Shown: positions 1-9,390 of the stretch, one piece after another
Layout of the letters: each line of letters opens with the position of its first letter
Numbering within the stretch: the first letter of the stretch is position 1
Assembly (NCBI GenBank): GCA_000320545.1
Contig: ADNK01003233.1
Location: 1 to 29,329 of the forward strand
Origin: Bigelowiella natans CCMP2755
Taxonomy: Eukaryota > Cercozoa > Chlorarachniophyceae
Direction: 5' to 3'
Length of the DNA stretch: 29,329 nucleotides
The notes under the pieces: model-generated
Told to the model about the DNA's origin: nothing
The model's database searches: none
Seen by the model: the letters and a program-made list of their open reading frames with translations, nothing else
Made by a program: the position numbers and the translations under genes

Positions 1-92
1 TCTGTCGCTCGGAGCGCGTAGAACCCAATCATCGATAGCACGCAGAGAGGGTCCTCCTAAGGCGACGCAGAAGCAAAAGCCGTCAAACACAA

Positions 93-125
<33 letters not shown>

Positions 126-137
126 CTACCGAACATA

Positions 138-139
138 CA

Positions 140-176
<37 letters not shown>
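138..176. repeat. (CA)n microsatellite
   Basis: A nearly pure CA dinucleotide run, preceded at about 95-126 by a CAA trinucleotide run. Both are visible directly. Confidence 0.95.
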
Positions 177-180
<4 letters not shown>

Positions 181-580
181 CAAATTTGAAACCCCATCCC
201 CTCTGCAGTGCTGCGACCAAAAGGCACTGGTGATGGCAAAGCTAGCCGTCTCGTGGGGAGGGGGGGAGAAAAGCCTCGAGTGAACGCATTCAAATCGTCC
301 AGAACCCCCAAATATCAATGCTGGTGTGTTTGGGAATAGAAGAAGTAGTAGTAGCTATAGTAGTTGTAGTAGTAATAGTAGTACCTCTGCCGTCAGCGAT
401 AAGGCGTATTTGCAGACCTCCAGCGCCGCGCGCACACACCCTCGACGTGCTACGCATTGCATATGCCTAAGGGGTGATTTCCAATGGAAAGAGGAGGAGG
501 AATGGTGCGGCAGTTGCGTGAGAAAGAAGATGGAGATTTTGAGACTTGAAGATTTCGATGAAGCTTGCCCTCCACTCCTT

Positions 581-584
<4 letters not shown>

Positions 585-615
<31 letters not shown>
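585..615. repeat. (CT)n microsatellite with AT/CA-rich flank
   Basis: A pure CT run followed by alternating AT and CA segments to about 675. Confidence 0.95.
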
Positions 616-620
<5 letters not shown>

Positions 621-991
621 CATATATCATATATGCACACACAAACACACAAACACACACACCCTCCTACACACACACGCGCACACCTTCGGAGGGCCTT
701 GAGGAATTCTCTGTCCTCAGCTCTAAGATCATTTAGAGAAAACGGCCGAATATTCAGTCTTGGCGTCGTCGATGACAACAATAATAACAACAACAACAAC
801 AACTGCTACTAACACTACTACTGCTACTGCTACTTCTACTATTATCACCGTTGATTCAGCAAACGGACGGCACCGGTGCGTCCAATGGGGTCATATTTGG
901 GGTGATAGCCTTTCTCGTAGAAGAACACCTGGCGATACGACGAGGACGATGACAATAATAATGGCGGGGGAAAGAGAGACGGCGCATCTCC

Positions 992-1045
992 TTCTTTTTC
1001 TTCTTCTTCTTCTTCTTCTTCTTCTTCTTCTTCTTCTTCTTCTTC
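992..1045. repeat. (TTC)n microsatellite
   Basis: A TTC/CTT trinucleotide run of about 50 nt. It is polypyrimidine on the plus strand and poly-GAA on the minus strand. Confidence 0.95.
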
Positions 1046-1215
1046 ACGTTCATCCTCTTGCCTCCTGCCTCCCACCAAATGATAAATAACACATCATCGT
1101 CGTCGTCGTGCGTTGGCGTGGTAGTAGGCAAGTGTCTGATGTTCCTACCGCTCTCTCGATGAGCTCAGCTGCGAGCTTAAATTCGCCTATGAAATACACA
1201 CGCATAAATATATGC

Positions 1216-1219
<4 letters not shown>

Positions 1220-1253
<34 letters not shown>
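1220..1253. repeat. (TA)n microsatellite
   Basis: An alternating TA run, followed directly by a short TG run to about 1270. Confidence 0.95.
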
Positions 1254-1256
<3 letters not shown>

Positions 1257-1516
1257 GTGTGTGTGTGTGACCTCTATGTAAGTGAATCTCAGCCATTTGA
1301 AGATTTCCTAGGAGAAACCCGGCAGAGGGAAACAGCCCAGCAGGAAAGCACCGAGGAAGAAGAAGGGAAGGGGGGGGGGAGGGGGAGGGGTGAGGGAATC
1401 AGTGTGAGAATTGCATCAAGACTACATCGACTGCTACATTCTCCAAATTTAGTAAGAGAAAGAGCAATTTTTCTCCAATCTGATGAGAGATGGTTATGTG
1501 TAACACGTATTGACCT

Positions 1517-1554
1517 TTCTTCTTCTTCTTCTTCTTCTTCTTCTTCTTCTCCAA

Positions 1555-1639
<85 letters not shown>
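1517..1639. repeat. Compound (TTC)n-(CT)n-(CA)n-(TA)n microsatellite
   Basis: Four different simple repeats follow one another: TTC at 1517-1550, CT at 1559-1590, CA at 1590-1611 and TA at 1611-1639. The order CT then CA then TA fits stepwise mutation of one repeat into the next. Confidence 0.95.
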
Positions 1640-1643
<4 letters not shown>

Positions 1644-2005
1644 GTCATTGGTCATCTCGCGAGATGGTGCTGTCGGCAGCTGCTACTACCTCCTGCATGG
1701 AAAGGGTTATGATGGTGAAACACCGCCATTGCCTACGATGATTGATGACGATAATGATGTTGTTGTTGTTGTTGATGATGATGATGATAATTATCATCAC
1801 GAACATGGACATAAAAAGAGCCATCTAAAACAGTCATTACAAATGGTGATGTGAAGATCAGACAGGTGCTGCATCATCCACCACGTTCTTTCCTCTAGAG
1901 AGAAAGATGCCATGGAGGAGGTATTGGAAAGAATGATGATGATGCCGAAGGAGATAATCATATACATATATGTGCATAATTAAATTATTTAAATTGATAC
2001 ATATA

Positions 2006-2010
<5 letters not shown>

Positions 2011-2043
<33 letters not shown>
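2011..2043. repeat. (TA)n microsatellite
   Basis: An alternating TA run inside a wider AT-rich stretch from about 1960 to 2062. Confidence 0.95.
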
Positions 2044-2050
<7 letters not shown>

Positions 2051-2414
2051 TAATATATATACCCTTGGATCTAACGTATTCTTGCACGCCTTCACATGAT
2101 ACGACAACAAAACATAGAAGTGCATAGGAGCGGAAGTCAGGTCAAACCCGTTGTCAAATCATCACTAGAGGATTCTGTTTATGTGTGTTTGTGTGTGTGC
2201 GCGCGTGAAAATAGATAGAGAGGGGGGGGGGGCGGGGGGGAAGGAGGGGTTTGATTCTCTCATTTATCTGCCTCCCATAATCATCGATGTACGTGGATGA
2301 AAGAGAGGAAGAATAGATACCACACCACCTGAAACTCTCTCTCAGTAGAGGCGTATTGTAAATCGTAGCAGAAGGTGAAGTAGCTGGGTATATAAACACA
2401 CGCATATTATGTTA

Positions 2415-2415
2415 A

Positions 2416-2463
<48 letters not shown>
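2415..2463. repeat. (CA)n-(TA)n compound microsatellite
   Basis: A CA run (2415-2436) passes directly into a TA run (2436-2463). Confidence 0.95.
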
Positions 2464-2469
<6 letters not shown>

Positions 2470-2562
2470 AAATGTGAAATTATATTATTTTTAGATAAGT
2501 ATAATCAATGCTATATGATGACGCCGCATACATGGCAACATCATCACCAACAAAGTTTTTTT

Positions 2563-2596
<34 letters not shown>
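2563..2596. repeat. (CAT)n trinucleotide repeat
   Basis: Eleven or so CAT/ATC units. They read as poly-His on plus and poly-Asp on minus, which produces spurious open frames. Confidence 0.95.
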
Positions 2597-2860
2597 ATAC
2601 AAACTTGAAAAAGCGCAACGAAAAACTGGGGAATCGTGTCAGGATCGCAGTAAATTTGAGGACCCCAAAAAAAAAGGGAAAAAAATAAAGGATAAGCGCC
2701 GATGATTCCTTGCTCGTGCGCCTGATGACAGCGGGCTCGCGGAGGAGGAGTCCTCGGCGTGTCCATCGTCATCATCAAGGACTTCCTCCGGCCTCATCTT
2801 CACAATCAGCACATCCGCAAAAAGTTCTTTCGAGGAGTCGGATAGAATGAGTCTTTCTAC

Positions 2861-3126
2861 CTCTTGCCTTGAGACGTGTGCTTCAAAACCATGTTTACCG
2901 CCCCTCCGCCTCCCCCCCTCGCAAATGCCGCTGCTTTCCATTCATCTTGATACCTACTGGCGATTGTCCTCTTCTTGGCCAGCCCCCCCCCCCCCTTCTT
3001 CGCGCCCCTTCTTTGATAACCTCGTTGCGGCTGCTTCTTCCTCGCGTTGGCAGACCCTCCTTTCACAGCCTTCTTTCCGAACATGCGTGTTAGTTCGCCT
3101 GAGGACAGAGAAAGTGTCGACACATC

Positions 3127-3170
<44 letters not shown>

Positions 3171-4493
3171 AACACAAACACGCACGCGAGCGCGCGTGCA
3201 TATACATCAACGCTCGATCGCAATCAAGGCGCTTTCGCAGCATCAGAATCAATCATTATTTTCCGAATCAGCGTCATTCCGTCCCTACCCCTCCAGTCAA
3301 ACTGCTGCAGCTGGAGCGAGAGAATCGAAGGGCTATCGCTTGAGGACATTTCCAGATCTGAGCCGTCACGGCCAACGTTGCCATGGTTCGCCTTCTTCTT
3401 CTTCTTACTCTTCTTTTTACCGCCCCCCCCCATAATCTCGGCCAGAATTGCATCGATGTCCTACATCGTGAGTAATTCATTCAGGAAGCAATGGTGCGAA
3501 CGTAGAGGGAGGAGAGAGAGGGGGCGGGGGAGAGCTATAAATAGGCAGGTAGAGGCGTTGCAAATAGGCTATTCTGGAGAGAAGAGGGGAGGAGGTGACG
3601 ACCGAGAGACAAGGCAAAGGGTTGGGGAGAGAGGAAAAGAGAGAGATATCATATGTGTGCGCAGTAGCAGAGATCAAGTCTGCGTAGCAACACTCAGAAA
3701 GCTGTTCAGAGGGGACCTCCTCCTCCACATTGTTGGCGGTAGTTTCCTGGAGTTTGGCCTCCTTTTTCTTCTTTTTCTTCTTCTTCTTCTTCTTGCTCTT
3801 TGTGACTGGAACGGCGTAGGTTGACTCTCCCTCCTCTCCCTCTACCCCCCCCCCCTCCTTTTCTTCTCCATCGTTATCGTCTTGCGCGACGGCGGGGTTG
3901 ACTGGAAATGCGAAGGCGTTGCTGGCGAGGGCTGAGGGAGTGCATTTAAGTTGGTGCGAAGGAGCCATTTCAACGGTTGGTTATGATGACTAGAATTCAG
4001 ACAGCGATAACGACGACGACGACATAACCACGGATTCAATCTACTCTGCGTGCTCTTTCGAGCTGCCAGTGCTGTATATATGCGACCTCCTCACGTCACA
4101 TCTATCGTTAATGATATTTACCTCCAAAGCCATTATCCTGATTTTGTTCGGACATATCCATCTCCTCTTCCTCCTAGTTGCAGCATGTTGTGGGGAAACA
4201 GTCCATTCGAGGAGGAAGAGGAGGAGGAGGAGGAGGAGGGGATGCGTATGGTTCGTACGTGAGAGGGGGGGAGAATGCTCGAAAGAAGCACACAACAACC
4301 AACCACACGCACTCACTTACCCTGTCAGCTGCAGCCGCTTGCTCCAGCAACTTCTTTTCCATCAAACCCTATTGAATTGTGAAAGGGTGTAAAGGGTAGT
4401 CAATCCCGGTCGCGCCTCTCCAAGGAACGTTCCCAAAAAAGCGCCTGCGACAGCAGCCATTGCTACCTTCCTTAGCTTTCTCAACGCTGACAT
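2861..4493 (-). CDS. TCF25/NULP1/RQC1-like protein, six 5' exons (3' part not found)
   Basis: The family acts in ribosome-associated quality control and contains TCF25 and yeast Rqc1. Six minus-strand exons join in phase: 4493-4467, 4353-4321, 4173-4122, 3931-3717, 3460-3289 and 3098-2861, about 245 codons. The start MSALRKLRK resembles TCF25 N-termini. An acidic segment follows, then FPVNPAVAQDD, a poly-Lys block, the junction VEEE|DIDAILAEI (family: LEDIDRIL), and FDWRG|ELTRMFGKKAV, the family's 'ELrRmFG' motif. The phase across that last junction is exact. The last recognised donor, AG|GTAGAA at 2861, is in phase 2. The C-terminal helical-repeat region expected after it was not found. It may lie in tiny exons, beyond the left edge, or be lost. 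The 3968 ATG, preceded by an in-frame stop, could be a second start. Family call is fairly sure; completeness is unknown. Confidence 0.72.
3129..3164. repeat. (CA)n microsatellite inside a TCF25-like intron
   Basis: A CA run, continued by CAAACA variants to about 3180, lies in the short intron between the exons at 3460-3289 and 3098-2861. It is 31 nt upstream of the downstream exon on the minus strand. Confidence 0.9.
4209..4240. repeat. (GAG)n purine repeat in a TCF25-like intron
   Basis: A run of GAG/GGA triplets between the minus-strand exons 4353-4321 and 4173-4122. On the minus strand it forms a polypyrimidine stretch upstream of the acceptor at 4174. Confidence 0.8.
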
Positions 4494-4830
4494 GATGTTT
4501 CGCGTGGGAAGTCCTTCGTTTCCTCCTTGGTGTTTTCCTTATCTTTTGCGTCTCGCGTCTATCCACGTTGCGAGGGGGGCGGGGGTGGGCGCTCGCTCGC
4601 ACGTGGCCTTTGCTTCGGTTCGCTCTGCTGTTTCGAGTGGATCGAGGAGCACACTTTCGCGGTGAGAATCTTGGAAAATGCAGGACATTTTTGGTGAAAA
4701 CTGGTATGATTTCATGTCGCATATCAAAAACACCTGACATTCTCTCTCGGCCGAGAATTTTCGGGTCGGCCGGTGTTGGAGCTATTCCCTCCTCCCCCCC
4801 CTCCTCCCCCCTCCGAGCGGGCGCTGGTCG
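4494..4830. promoter_or_regulatory. Probable bidirectional promoter region
   Basis: The 337-bp gap separates the first ATG of the minus-strand TCF25-like gene (4493) from the chosen ATG of the plus-strand SET gene (4831), so promoters or 5' leaders of both should lie here. No TATA box was recognised. A perfect 10-bp palindrome, CTCGGCCGAG, sits near 4746-4755. The SET leader contains a C-rich tract (about 4787-4812). The assignment rests on gene arrangement only. Confidence 0.45.
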
Positions 4831-4977
4831 ATGGAAGAAAGGGGGGGAGGCGGATCGGAGCCGTGTTCAAAGAGGAGGGTAGCAGGTGGGGTTTGCATCG
4901 TCTGCCTGGCCTTCTTGAACGTGCTGTTCAGACCGGAATTGCGCGTCACCAAGCCCCTGCCCCCCCTCAAATCCTCG

Positions 4978-5012
<35 letters not shown>

Positions 5013-5553
5013 CAGGCTCCTGCATCACTGGGCGGACAGCCACGGCGTTGTGCGACATGTGAATATCGCGCCTGTGCCCTCTGCTGGAGGAGGGCGTGGT
5101 CTCATCGCTACGCGTCAGTTGAAACCGGGTGAGGTAGCCTTGCGCGTACCATTGAGCAGCACCATCAACGTCCTCTACGAAGAAGACGGCAAGGCGAAGG
5201 AGGGAAAGGAGAACGAGGACGCTTGGGCAGGAATACTAGCCGCGCAGCTCTGCGACATCGAGAGAGAAGCTTGCTCCTCCTCCCCCTCTTCTTCTTCTTC
5301 TTCTTCTTCTACGTCCCCGTTTGCCCCGTATGTGCTGCACGGTCTACCAAAATCGCCGCCGTGCGGGTATAATTGCGAGCATATCTTCCGCCGACTTTTC
5401 CCTCAAAGGGGAGTGGGTATAGGGACAGGGTAGACGAGGGAGATAGGAGAATAGCAACCTTTCATCACGTAAGGCTTCGTCTCTGATTTACTCATATATA
5501 GATTGTGCCGTTGGGCTTCAAGCGAACGACGTCTCCTGCAAAATTCGACTCTG
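4831..5553 (+). CDS. SET-domain methyltransferase (Rubisco-LSMT/SETD type), N-terminal exons
   Basis: Two exons: 4831-5366 (phase 2 end, donor GG|GTATAA) and 5502-5553 (donor CTG|GTGAGT). Residues 17-33 are hydrophobic and may be a signal anchor. A poly-Ser tract from a (TCG)n repeat follows at 51-60. The SET start is clear: HHWADSHGVV, then GGGRGLIATRQLKPGE (residues 86-101) and VPLSSTINV, typical of the split-SET family that methylates lysines on non-histone proteins. The first exon ends in FAPYVLHGLPKSPPC and the second supplies LCRWASSERRLLQNSTL, matching the family's 'LP...P..W...E...LQgs.L' segment. The NH...DY catalytic half is about 21 kb downstream (26733-27639). About 50-70 residues normally found between the halves were not located. 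Start chosen as the first ATG upstream of the hydrophobic segment. Confidence 0.8.
4977..5010 (+). repeat. Coding (TCG)n repeat, poly-Ser tract
   Basis: About eleven TCG/CGT units lie inside the SET N-terminal exon and are translated as serine. A second, TTC/TCT-based serine tract is at about 5277-5310 in the same exon. Confidence 0.9.
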
Positions 5554-5619
5554 GTGAGTGCCGTGCAGGTCAACGCGGAGTGGAGGAGGGGACATTAGGG
5601 GAGGGGGGTAATTCTTGAG

Positions 5620-5900
5620 GAGTGGGGGGGGGGGGCTATTGGCTTGTTAAGTTTCCTCGCTTCTTTCTCAATGTAGTCACGTTCCTATTGTTGAAACTTT
5701 CCCTCTTGTTGTCCTTTGTTCCTGCCTCCTTCCCTTAGATTCCTCCTACACCTGGAATTATATATTTGTTTATTATATAACTGTTCAATTTTTTTTTTGG
5801 TTTAATCGATATGAAATAGCACGGCCTCACTTGCTTTTACCCTTCTCCTCCCTGTCCATTTCTCCTTCGAACCCCAAAGAGGACAAACTCGTTTACTCAA
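5620..5900. repeat. Pyrimidine-rich dispersed repeat, copy A
   Basis: It begins with a G-run, then TTGGCTTGTTAAGTTTCCTC, and ends near 5900. The same order of blocks recurs at 10970-11215: CTTTCTCAATGTAGTCAC, TTGTTGTCCTTTGTTCCT, CCTCCACCTGGAA-like, and GGTTTAATCGATATGAAA followed by TAGCACGGCCTCAC. The two copies differ by substitutions and small indels. It lies just after the SET donor at 5554 and just before the amidoligase ORF. No coding capacity was seen. Confidence 0.85.
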
Positions 5901-5952
5901 CAACATCTGGCATTTCTTGAAAAGAATACTAATTCATAATTCCTAAGTAACA

Positions 5953-7269
5953 ATGAAGATGATCTACGGGCTGCTGATGGTAGTCGCGACGACTTCGGCA
6001 ATCAGGTCTCCGGTGTCGAAGAAGGTGACAATCGCTTTAGGCAACACATTCCAGAAAGTGCCTAAAGCCAAGCTAAAAAAAGCACGCAACGGTAAAGCCA
6101 AGCAATGGGATTACACGTTGTATGTGAAGCAGCTCAACGGCGAAGCTGGTGCAATCAGCAAAGTCATGTTCTATCCGGACATAATTGAAAACACCTACAA
6201 GCCTGCTTCATACCTAGGGGAGAAGACCAACAACGGCAAGATGTTTTCCACGAGGCATGATTGCTGGGGACGGTCGCTAGCCAGTGCGCATGTCACCTTG
6301 AAAGATGGCTCAGTCCACAAACTCAAGAAGGCGATTCGCATGCGTGAGAAGAATGATCTTGTTTTCAATTTGGAGTACACAGAGTCTAAGAAGAAGAAGA
6401 AGCCTGCCAAAAAGTCTGTCAAGAAGCTACATCGCCTCATGTCAAATCGAAAATTTGGCGTTGAAGTCGAATTTGTATCAAAGTTAGCACAAAAAAGGGT
6501 CCTTTGCGATGCAGTAGAAAGAGCGACCTCCACGCCTTGCTTGGATCGCGGCTACGACAAAAAGACGACGAAGGCATGGAAAATTGTGCCGGATGAATCG
6601 ATCTCGGCAGGCTTTGAGATTGCAAGCCCCATTCTGAGTGGGGAAAAGGGCCTCAGGGAACTTGGCGATGCCATGGATGCCATGGAAAGCTGCGACGGCG
6701 TCTTTGTGTCGGATGCATGTGGCTTGCACGTGCACATTGACATGACTGGCGTCGAGTTTAAAATGCTCAAGCGCATCTGCCAAAACTGGACAAAGTACGA
6801 GACAGGAATGGACTCAATGCTGGAGAAGCAACGCAGCAACGAAGCGGAGAATGAATACTGCCTAAGTGTTCGCGAGAACATGAAATTCAGAGAGCTCTGG
6901 AATGATGACGCAGTTCGTCTCATCGGCGAGGCCAAAAACGTAAACGCACTTGCGAAAATGATGAACGCCCACCCTGAGAACAGACAGAGACACTTCAAGC
7001 TAAACCTGCAGAACTGTGCATCGAAAAAAAGAAATGCCCTCGAGTTTCGTGCTCATGAGGGCACGGTTGATGCGAAGGCAGCAAAAAACTGGGTGCGTTT
7101 TCTGGTTGCATTCGTGCAAATGTCGATCCAAAGCCCGACGCCGAAACCCTTTTCCGACAATGCCAACAAGAAAGACGTGTTCAATCACCTTTTGACGCAC
7201 TTCATTCCGGAACACAACCCACCACTGCTCGACCATCACACTGACTTTTGCAACAATTGTTGGTGCTGA
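5953..7269 (+). CDS. Amidoligase-family protein with YEATS-like N-terminal region
   Basis: A single uninterrupted 438-codon ORF; AACAATGAAG gives an A at -3. The second half has the signature of the Amidoligase_2 family (ATP-grasp/glutamine-synthetase-fold amide-forming enzymes): FGVEVEF (168-174), WKIVPDESI (209-217), GFEIASPIL (220-228), CGLHVHID (256-263), RHFKLNL (346-352) and LEFRAHEGTVD (363-373). All the expected acidic, His and Arg residues are present, so it looks intact. Residues 52-127 have W..TLYVK, ISKVMFY, a conserved DCWG (103-106) and VTLKDGS (114-120), a pattern like prokaryotic-type YEATS domains. This is a weaker call. A Lys-rich linker (145-158) joins the halves. Residues 1-17 are hydrophobic and could be a signal peptide. 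The C-terminus is Cys-rich (FCNNCWC). Substrate is unknown. It is intronless amid split genes and flanked by repeats, which suggests acquisition. Confidence 0.85.
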   Translation: MKMIYGLLMVVATTSAIRSPVSKKVTIALGNTFQKVPKAKLKKARNGKAKQWDYTLYVKQLNGEAGAISKVMFYPDIIENTYKPASYLGEKTNNGKMFSTRHDCWGRSLASAHVTLKDGSVHKLKKAIRMREKNDLVFNLEYTESKKKKKPAKKSVKKLHRLMSNRKFGVEVEFVSKLAQKRVLCDAVERATSTPCLDRGYDKKTTKAWKIVPDESISAGFEIASPILSGEKGLRELGDAMDAMESCDGVFVSDACGLHVHIDMTGVEFKMLKRICQNWTKYETGMDSMLEKQRSNEAENEYCLSVRENMKFRELWNDDAVRLIGEAKNVNALAKMMNAHPENRQRHFKLNLQNCASKKRNALEFRAHEGTVDAKAAKNWVRFLVAFVQMSIQSPTPKPFSDNANKKDVFNHLLTHFIPEHNPPLLDHHTDFCNNCWC

Positions 7270-7680
7270 CACACAGCCGGAACTAGAAAATTGGAATGTT
7301 TCAAAAAACAACTTGCAAGCATGATCGATCATGGAGATTCTGCATCCATTTAGCACTGCCACGTGTGCAGTGCCAGAGTGGTCATGAGTGCTGTTTTTGC
7401 CGTCAGAGAAGCACACGATCCATTGTCATCATGACGCATTGCAACATTTGTCTCTCATTTGCGCACACGCGCTTTGGTGTGACTGCCAGTGCCATGACTG
7501 CCAAAACGCATCGATCTGTGTGTGGCCCCATGAGGCCACAGAGCGCACTGGGTTTGAAACACACACGTTCCCTGGCTTCCACTTGCTGCCTGCAGTCACC
7601 ACTGCCACTCATTGCGACCAAAAACTTTGCCTTCAGATGCACACATGTGCACACGTGCATGCACATGCACACGTGTGATG
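7270..7680. other. TG/CA-rich non-coding stretch
   Basis: No gene recognised. The sequence is rich in TGCA, CACATG and GTGCA words, ending in alternating CACATGTGCACACGTG-type text at about 7636-7676. This could be decayed, methylation-affected repeat DNA, but no CpG statistic was computed. Confidence 0.5.
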
Positions 7681-7765
7681 CAGTGAGACGGATGTGATGA
7701 ATTGATCAAACCTTTTCAATGGTCATCCTGATGCAGCTGTGCAATGTGGCGGCTGCAGCGCTGAT
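7681..7765 (+). repeat. Inverted repeat, left copy
   Basis: The block GTGAGACGGATGTGATGAA, followed by TTTCAATGGTCATCCTGATG and then a Gly/Ala-rich coding end, matches the reverse complement of 23975-24056 with about one mismatch in five. On the minus strand it encodes the end of the ORF at 7706-8053. Confidence 0.75.
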
Positions 7766-8053
7766 GTTGCATCCATTGGTTTCTGCCACAATGTGTTTCA
7801 TGCATGAGAATGCATCCTCGTTGGGCCGATGATGTCGTGCAATGCGCGCAGCAGTTCTTGATTCCTTTTCAGCTTCAGTCAGCTTCTTCGTGTCGTCATT
7901 GCGATTCATGATTGCGCGCATTTGGATGATTGCGCAACCTTGTTTGCTGTTGGTTGTGCGTCGGACATTGCAGGAGGTGATCCATGTCCTCGAGAACACC
8001 ACACGCATCGCATTGCATGTGGCATCTGTTTCATCACATTGTCCGCGTGACAA
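7706..8053 (-). CDS. Unrecognised 115-aa ORF sharing its C-terminus with 23783-24031
   Basis: Not recognised by family. The minus-strand ORF ends in LHSCIRMTIEKV. An ORF 16 kb away on the plus strand ends in LHSYIRMTIETV, preceded in both by an Ala-rich segment. The central part (KLTEAEKESRTAARIARHH) is charged and helix-like. Shared protein and DNA ends suggest both are pieces of one dispersed gene or mobile-element family, but neither carries a known catalytic motif. The start is uncertain and the ORF may be truncated. Confidence 0.4.
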   Translation of the reverse strand: MSRGQCDETDATCNAMRVVFSRTWITSCNVRRTTNSKQGCAIIQMRAIMNRNDDTKKLTEAEKESRTAARIARHHRPNEDAFSCMKHIVAETNGCNISAAAATLHSCIRMTIEKV

Positions 8054-8091
8054 CGTGAATTTTCAGATGTGTGCACATGCACATGCATGAA

Positions 8092-8260
8092 TGATGAATG
8101 ATGAACAAAGCATTGATCAAATCTGCATGCGCCAGAACCACACGGGAGTCAGGCATGTGCGTGCAGCAGAGCCTCAACAACAATCATTGCACAAGGACTT
8201 GTCAGCACCCTGTTGGTGGTGAGCAACACAACCAGCCAATGTCCTGCATCCAAGGAAGCC
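8092..8260 (-). mobile_element. Retroelement 3'-tail module, copy 1
   Basis: Near-duplicate of 9600-9770. Shared blocks include TTGATCAAA, GCGCCAGAACCACA, GCAGCAGAGCCTCAACAACA and GGACTTGTCAGCACCCTGTT. Both start with short ATGAATG/ACAATGA tandem units that on the minus strand would be the simple 3' tail of a LINE or SINE. The two copies are in the same orientation. Confidence 0.55.
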
Positions 8261-8956
8261 AAGGACAATGAGTTGAGGCTAGGTGAATCATCTGTCAATT
8301 GTTAGCACAGTTGGAATGTGTCCAGGTTCTGACTGACACTTGCAGTGTTCGAAACGCAGCAGTGCCTCGAGTGCAGATTGCACATTCTGGCCCGATGTTC
8401 TTCGGTTTCGTGAGTCTCAGAACGAAACTGAAGTTTCTCATGACACCGACCATTGCTTCTCACAAAGATGTCCATGGCTCTGGTTGCAACTAGATCGCAG
8501 AAACACGTTGCAATTGCTGCAACCAGGCCTGCAAATTGTGTGGCCGTCAATTGGTCCGTTGGAGTGGAGTCAATCAGCAAGAACAGCTGCCCACAACTTG
8601 ATTCTCAAAGGTGTCATTTCATGTGGCTTTCCCCAAAGCGCACATTGTTGCAATGCATCGATTTTTTCATGTCAGATGTTGCTTCTCCTTCCGACTTTGC
8701 AAACGGTGAAGGTCAGCTTTTCAACCGGGATGCCATGGGCAAGAGGAGATGTGCAACGCGTCCGGTGCATCTGCTTGGGAACCCATTCGAGAAGCAAGCT
8801 GCTCATTCTGATTGAGTCTTCATTGTCATGTGCGGTCCAAACCTCCGCATTTCATTTTGGACATTGTGGGGAAAACCACAAGGAGACGATTCAGATTGGA
8901 TGCAGTTGAATCTGATCAACAACCTCGAAGTCGGCAGCGACATCAAAAAACTGTTG
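8261..8956. other. Decayed sequence, nothing recognised
   Basis: Open frames occur on both strands but show no domain, and the composition matches the surrounding TG/CA-rich repeat debris. It may be the eroded body of the retroelement whose tail is at 8092-8260. Confidence 0.4.
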
Positions 8957-9390
8957 CGAACTTGATTCAGTTTGGTTTTGGTTTGATCTGAGCCCTCACC
9001 AAAGCTCAGATCAGACAGAGTGGAGTTTTCAGTCCACGCATTTCCCATGGCCGAAAGGAAATGCGGAAAGTTTTTCGGGAGTGAAAACTGTTCAGGATGA
9101 ATCTGTTCGAGTCAGCAATTCAATCGATTGAAGGCTTGATCCAGGAAGAATCTTCACGTGTCATGTTTCGAAGTTGATTCAATTTGGTTTTGGTTTGATC
9201 TGGGCTCTCCCCAAAGCTCGGACCAGACAGAGTGCAGTTTTCAGTCCACGCCTTTCCTTTGGACTTTGCGCGATCGGCGGTTGTCATTTTTGAGTTTGTG
9301 ACCGAAACACCATGACCAACAGGAAGTGCGCAAAGTTTGTTCGGGAGTGAAAACTGCTCAGGATGAATCTGTTCAAGTCAGACATGTGGT
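8957..9390. repeat. Imperfect tandem duplication with hairpin
   Basis: Copy 1 (about 8957-9118) and copy 2 (about 9170-9390) share, in order: TTTGGTTTTGGTTTGATCTG, CAGTTTTCAGTCCACGC-like, TTCGGGAGTGAAAACTG and CAGGATGAATCTGTTC. Copy 2 has an extra insertion of about 50 nt. Copy 1 contains a perfect 9-bp inverted repeat, GATCTGAGC (8985-8993) and GCTCAGATC (9004-9012), with a 10-nt loop; in copy 2 the stem is eroded. Confidence 0.8.

Larger units (their letters stand above)
1..2860. other. Microsatellite-rich region without a supportable gene
   Basis: Open frames here are all made by simple repeats: runs of CA, CT, TA, TTC and CAT that read as poly-Ser/Leu, His-Thr, Tyr-Ile or Asp. No domain or splice-consistent exon was recognised on either strand. 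The region lies downstream of the last recognised exon of the minus-strand TCF25-like gene, so it may be intron of that gene or intergenic DNA. Exons elsewhere in this window are as short as 27 nt, so a small exon could have been missed. Confidence 0.6.

Noticed and set aside
1212-1712. 166-aa plus-strand frame and its minus-strand shadow
   Set aside because: The sequence is translated microsatellite (TA, TTC, CT, CA) with no domain.
4369-4740. Arg-rich 123-aa minus-strand frame
   Set aside because: It overlaps the first TCF25-like exon in a different frame and shows no domain. The short MSALRKLRK exon explains the locus better.
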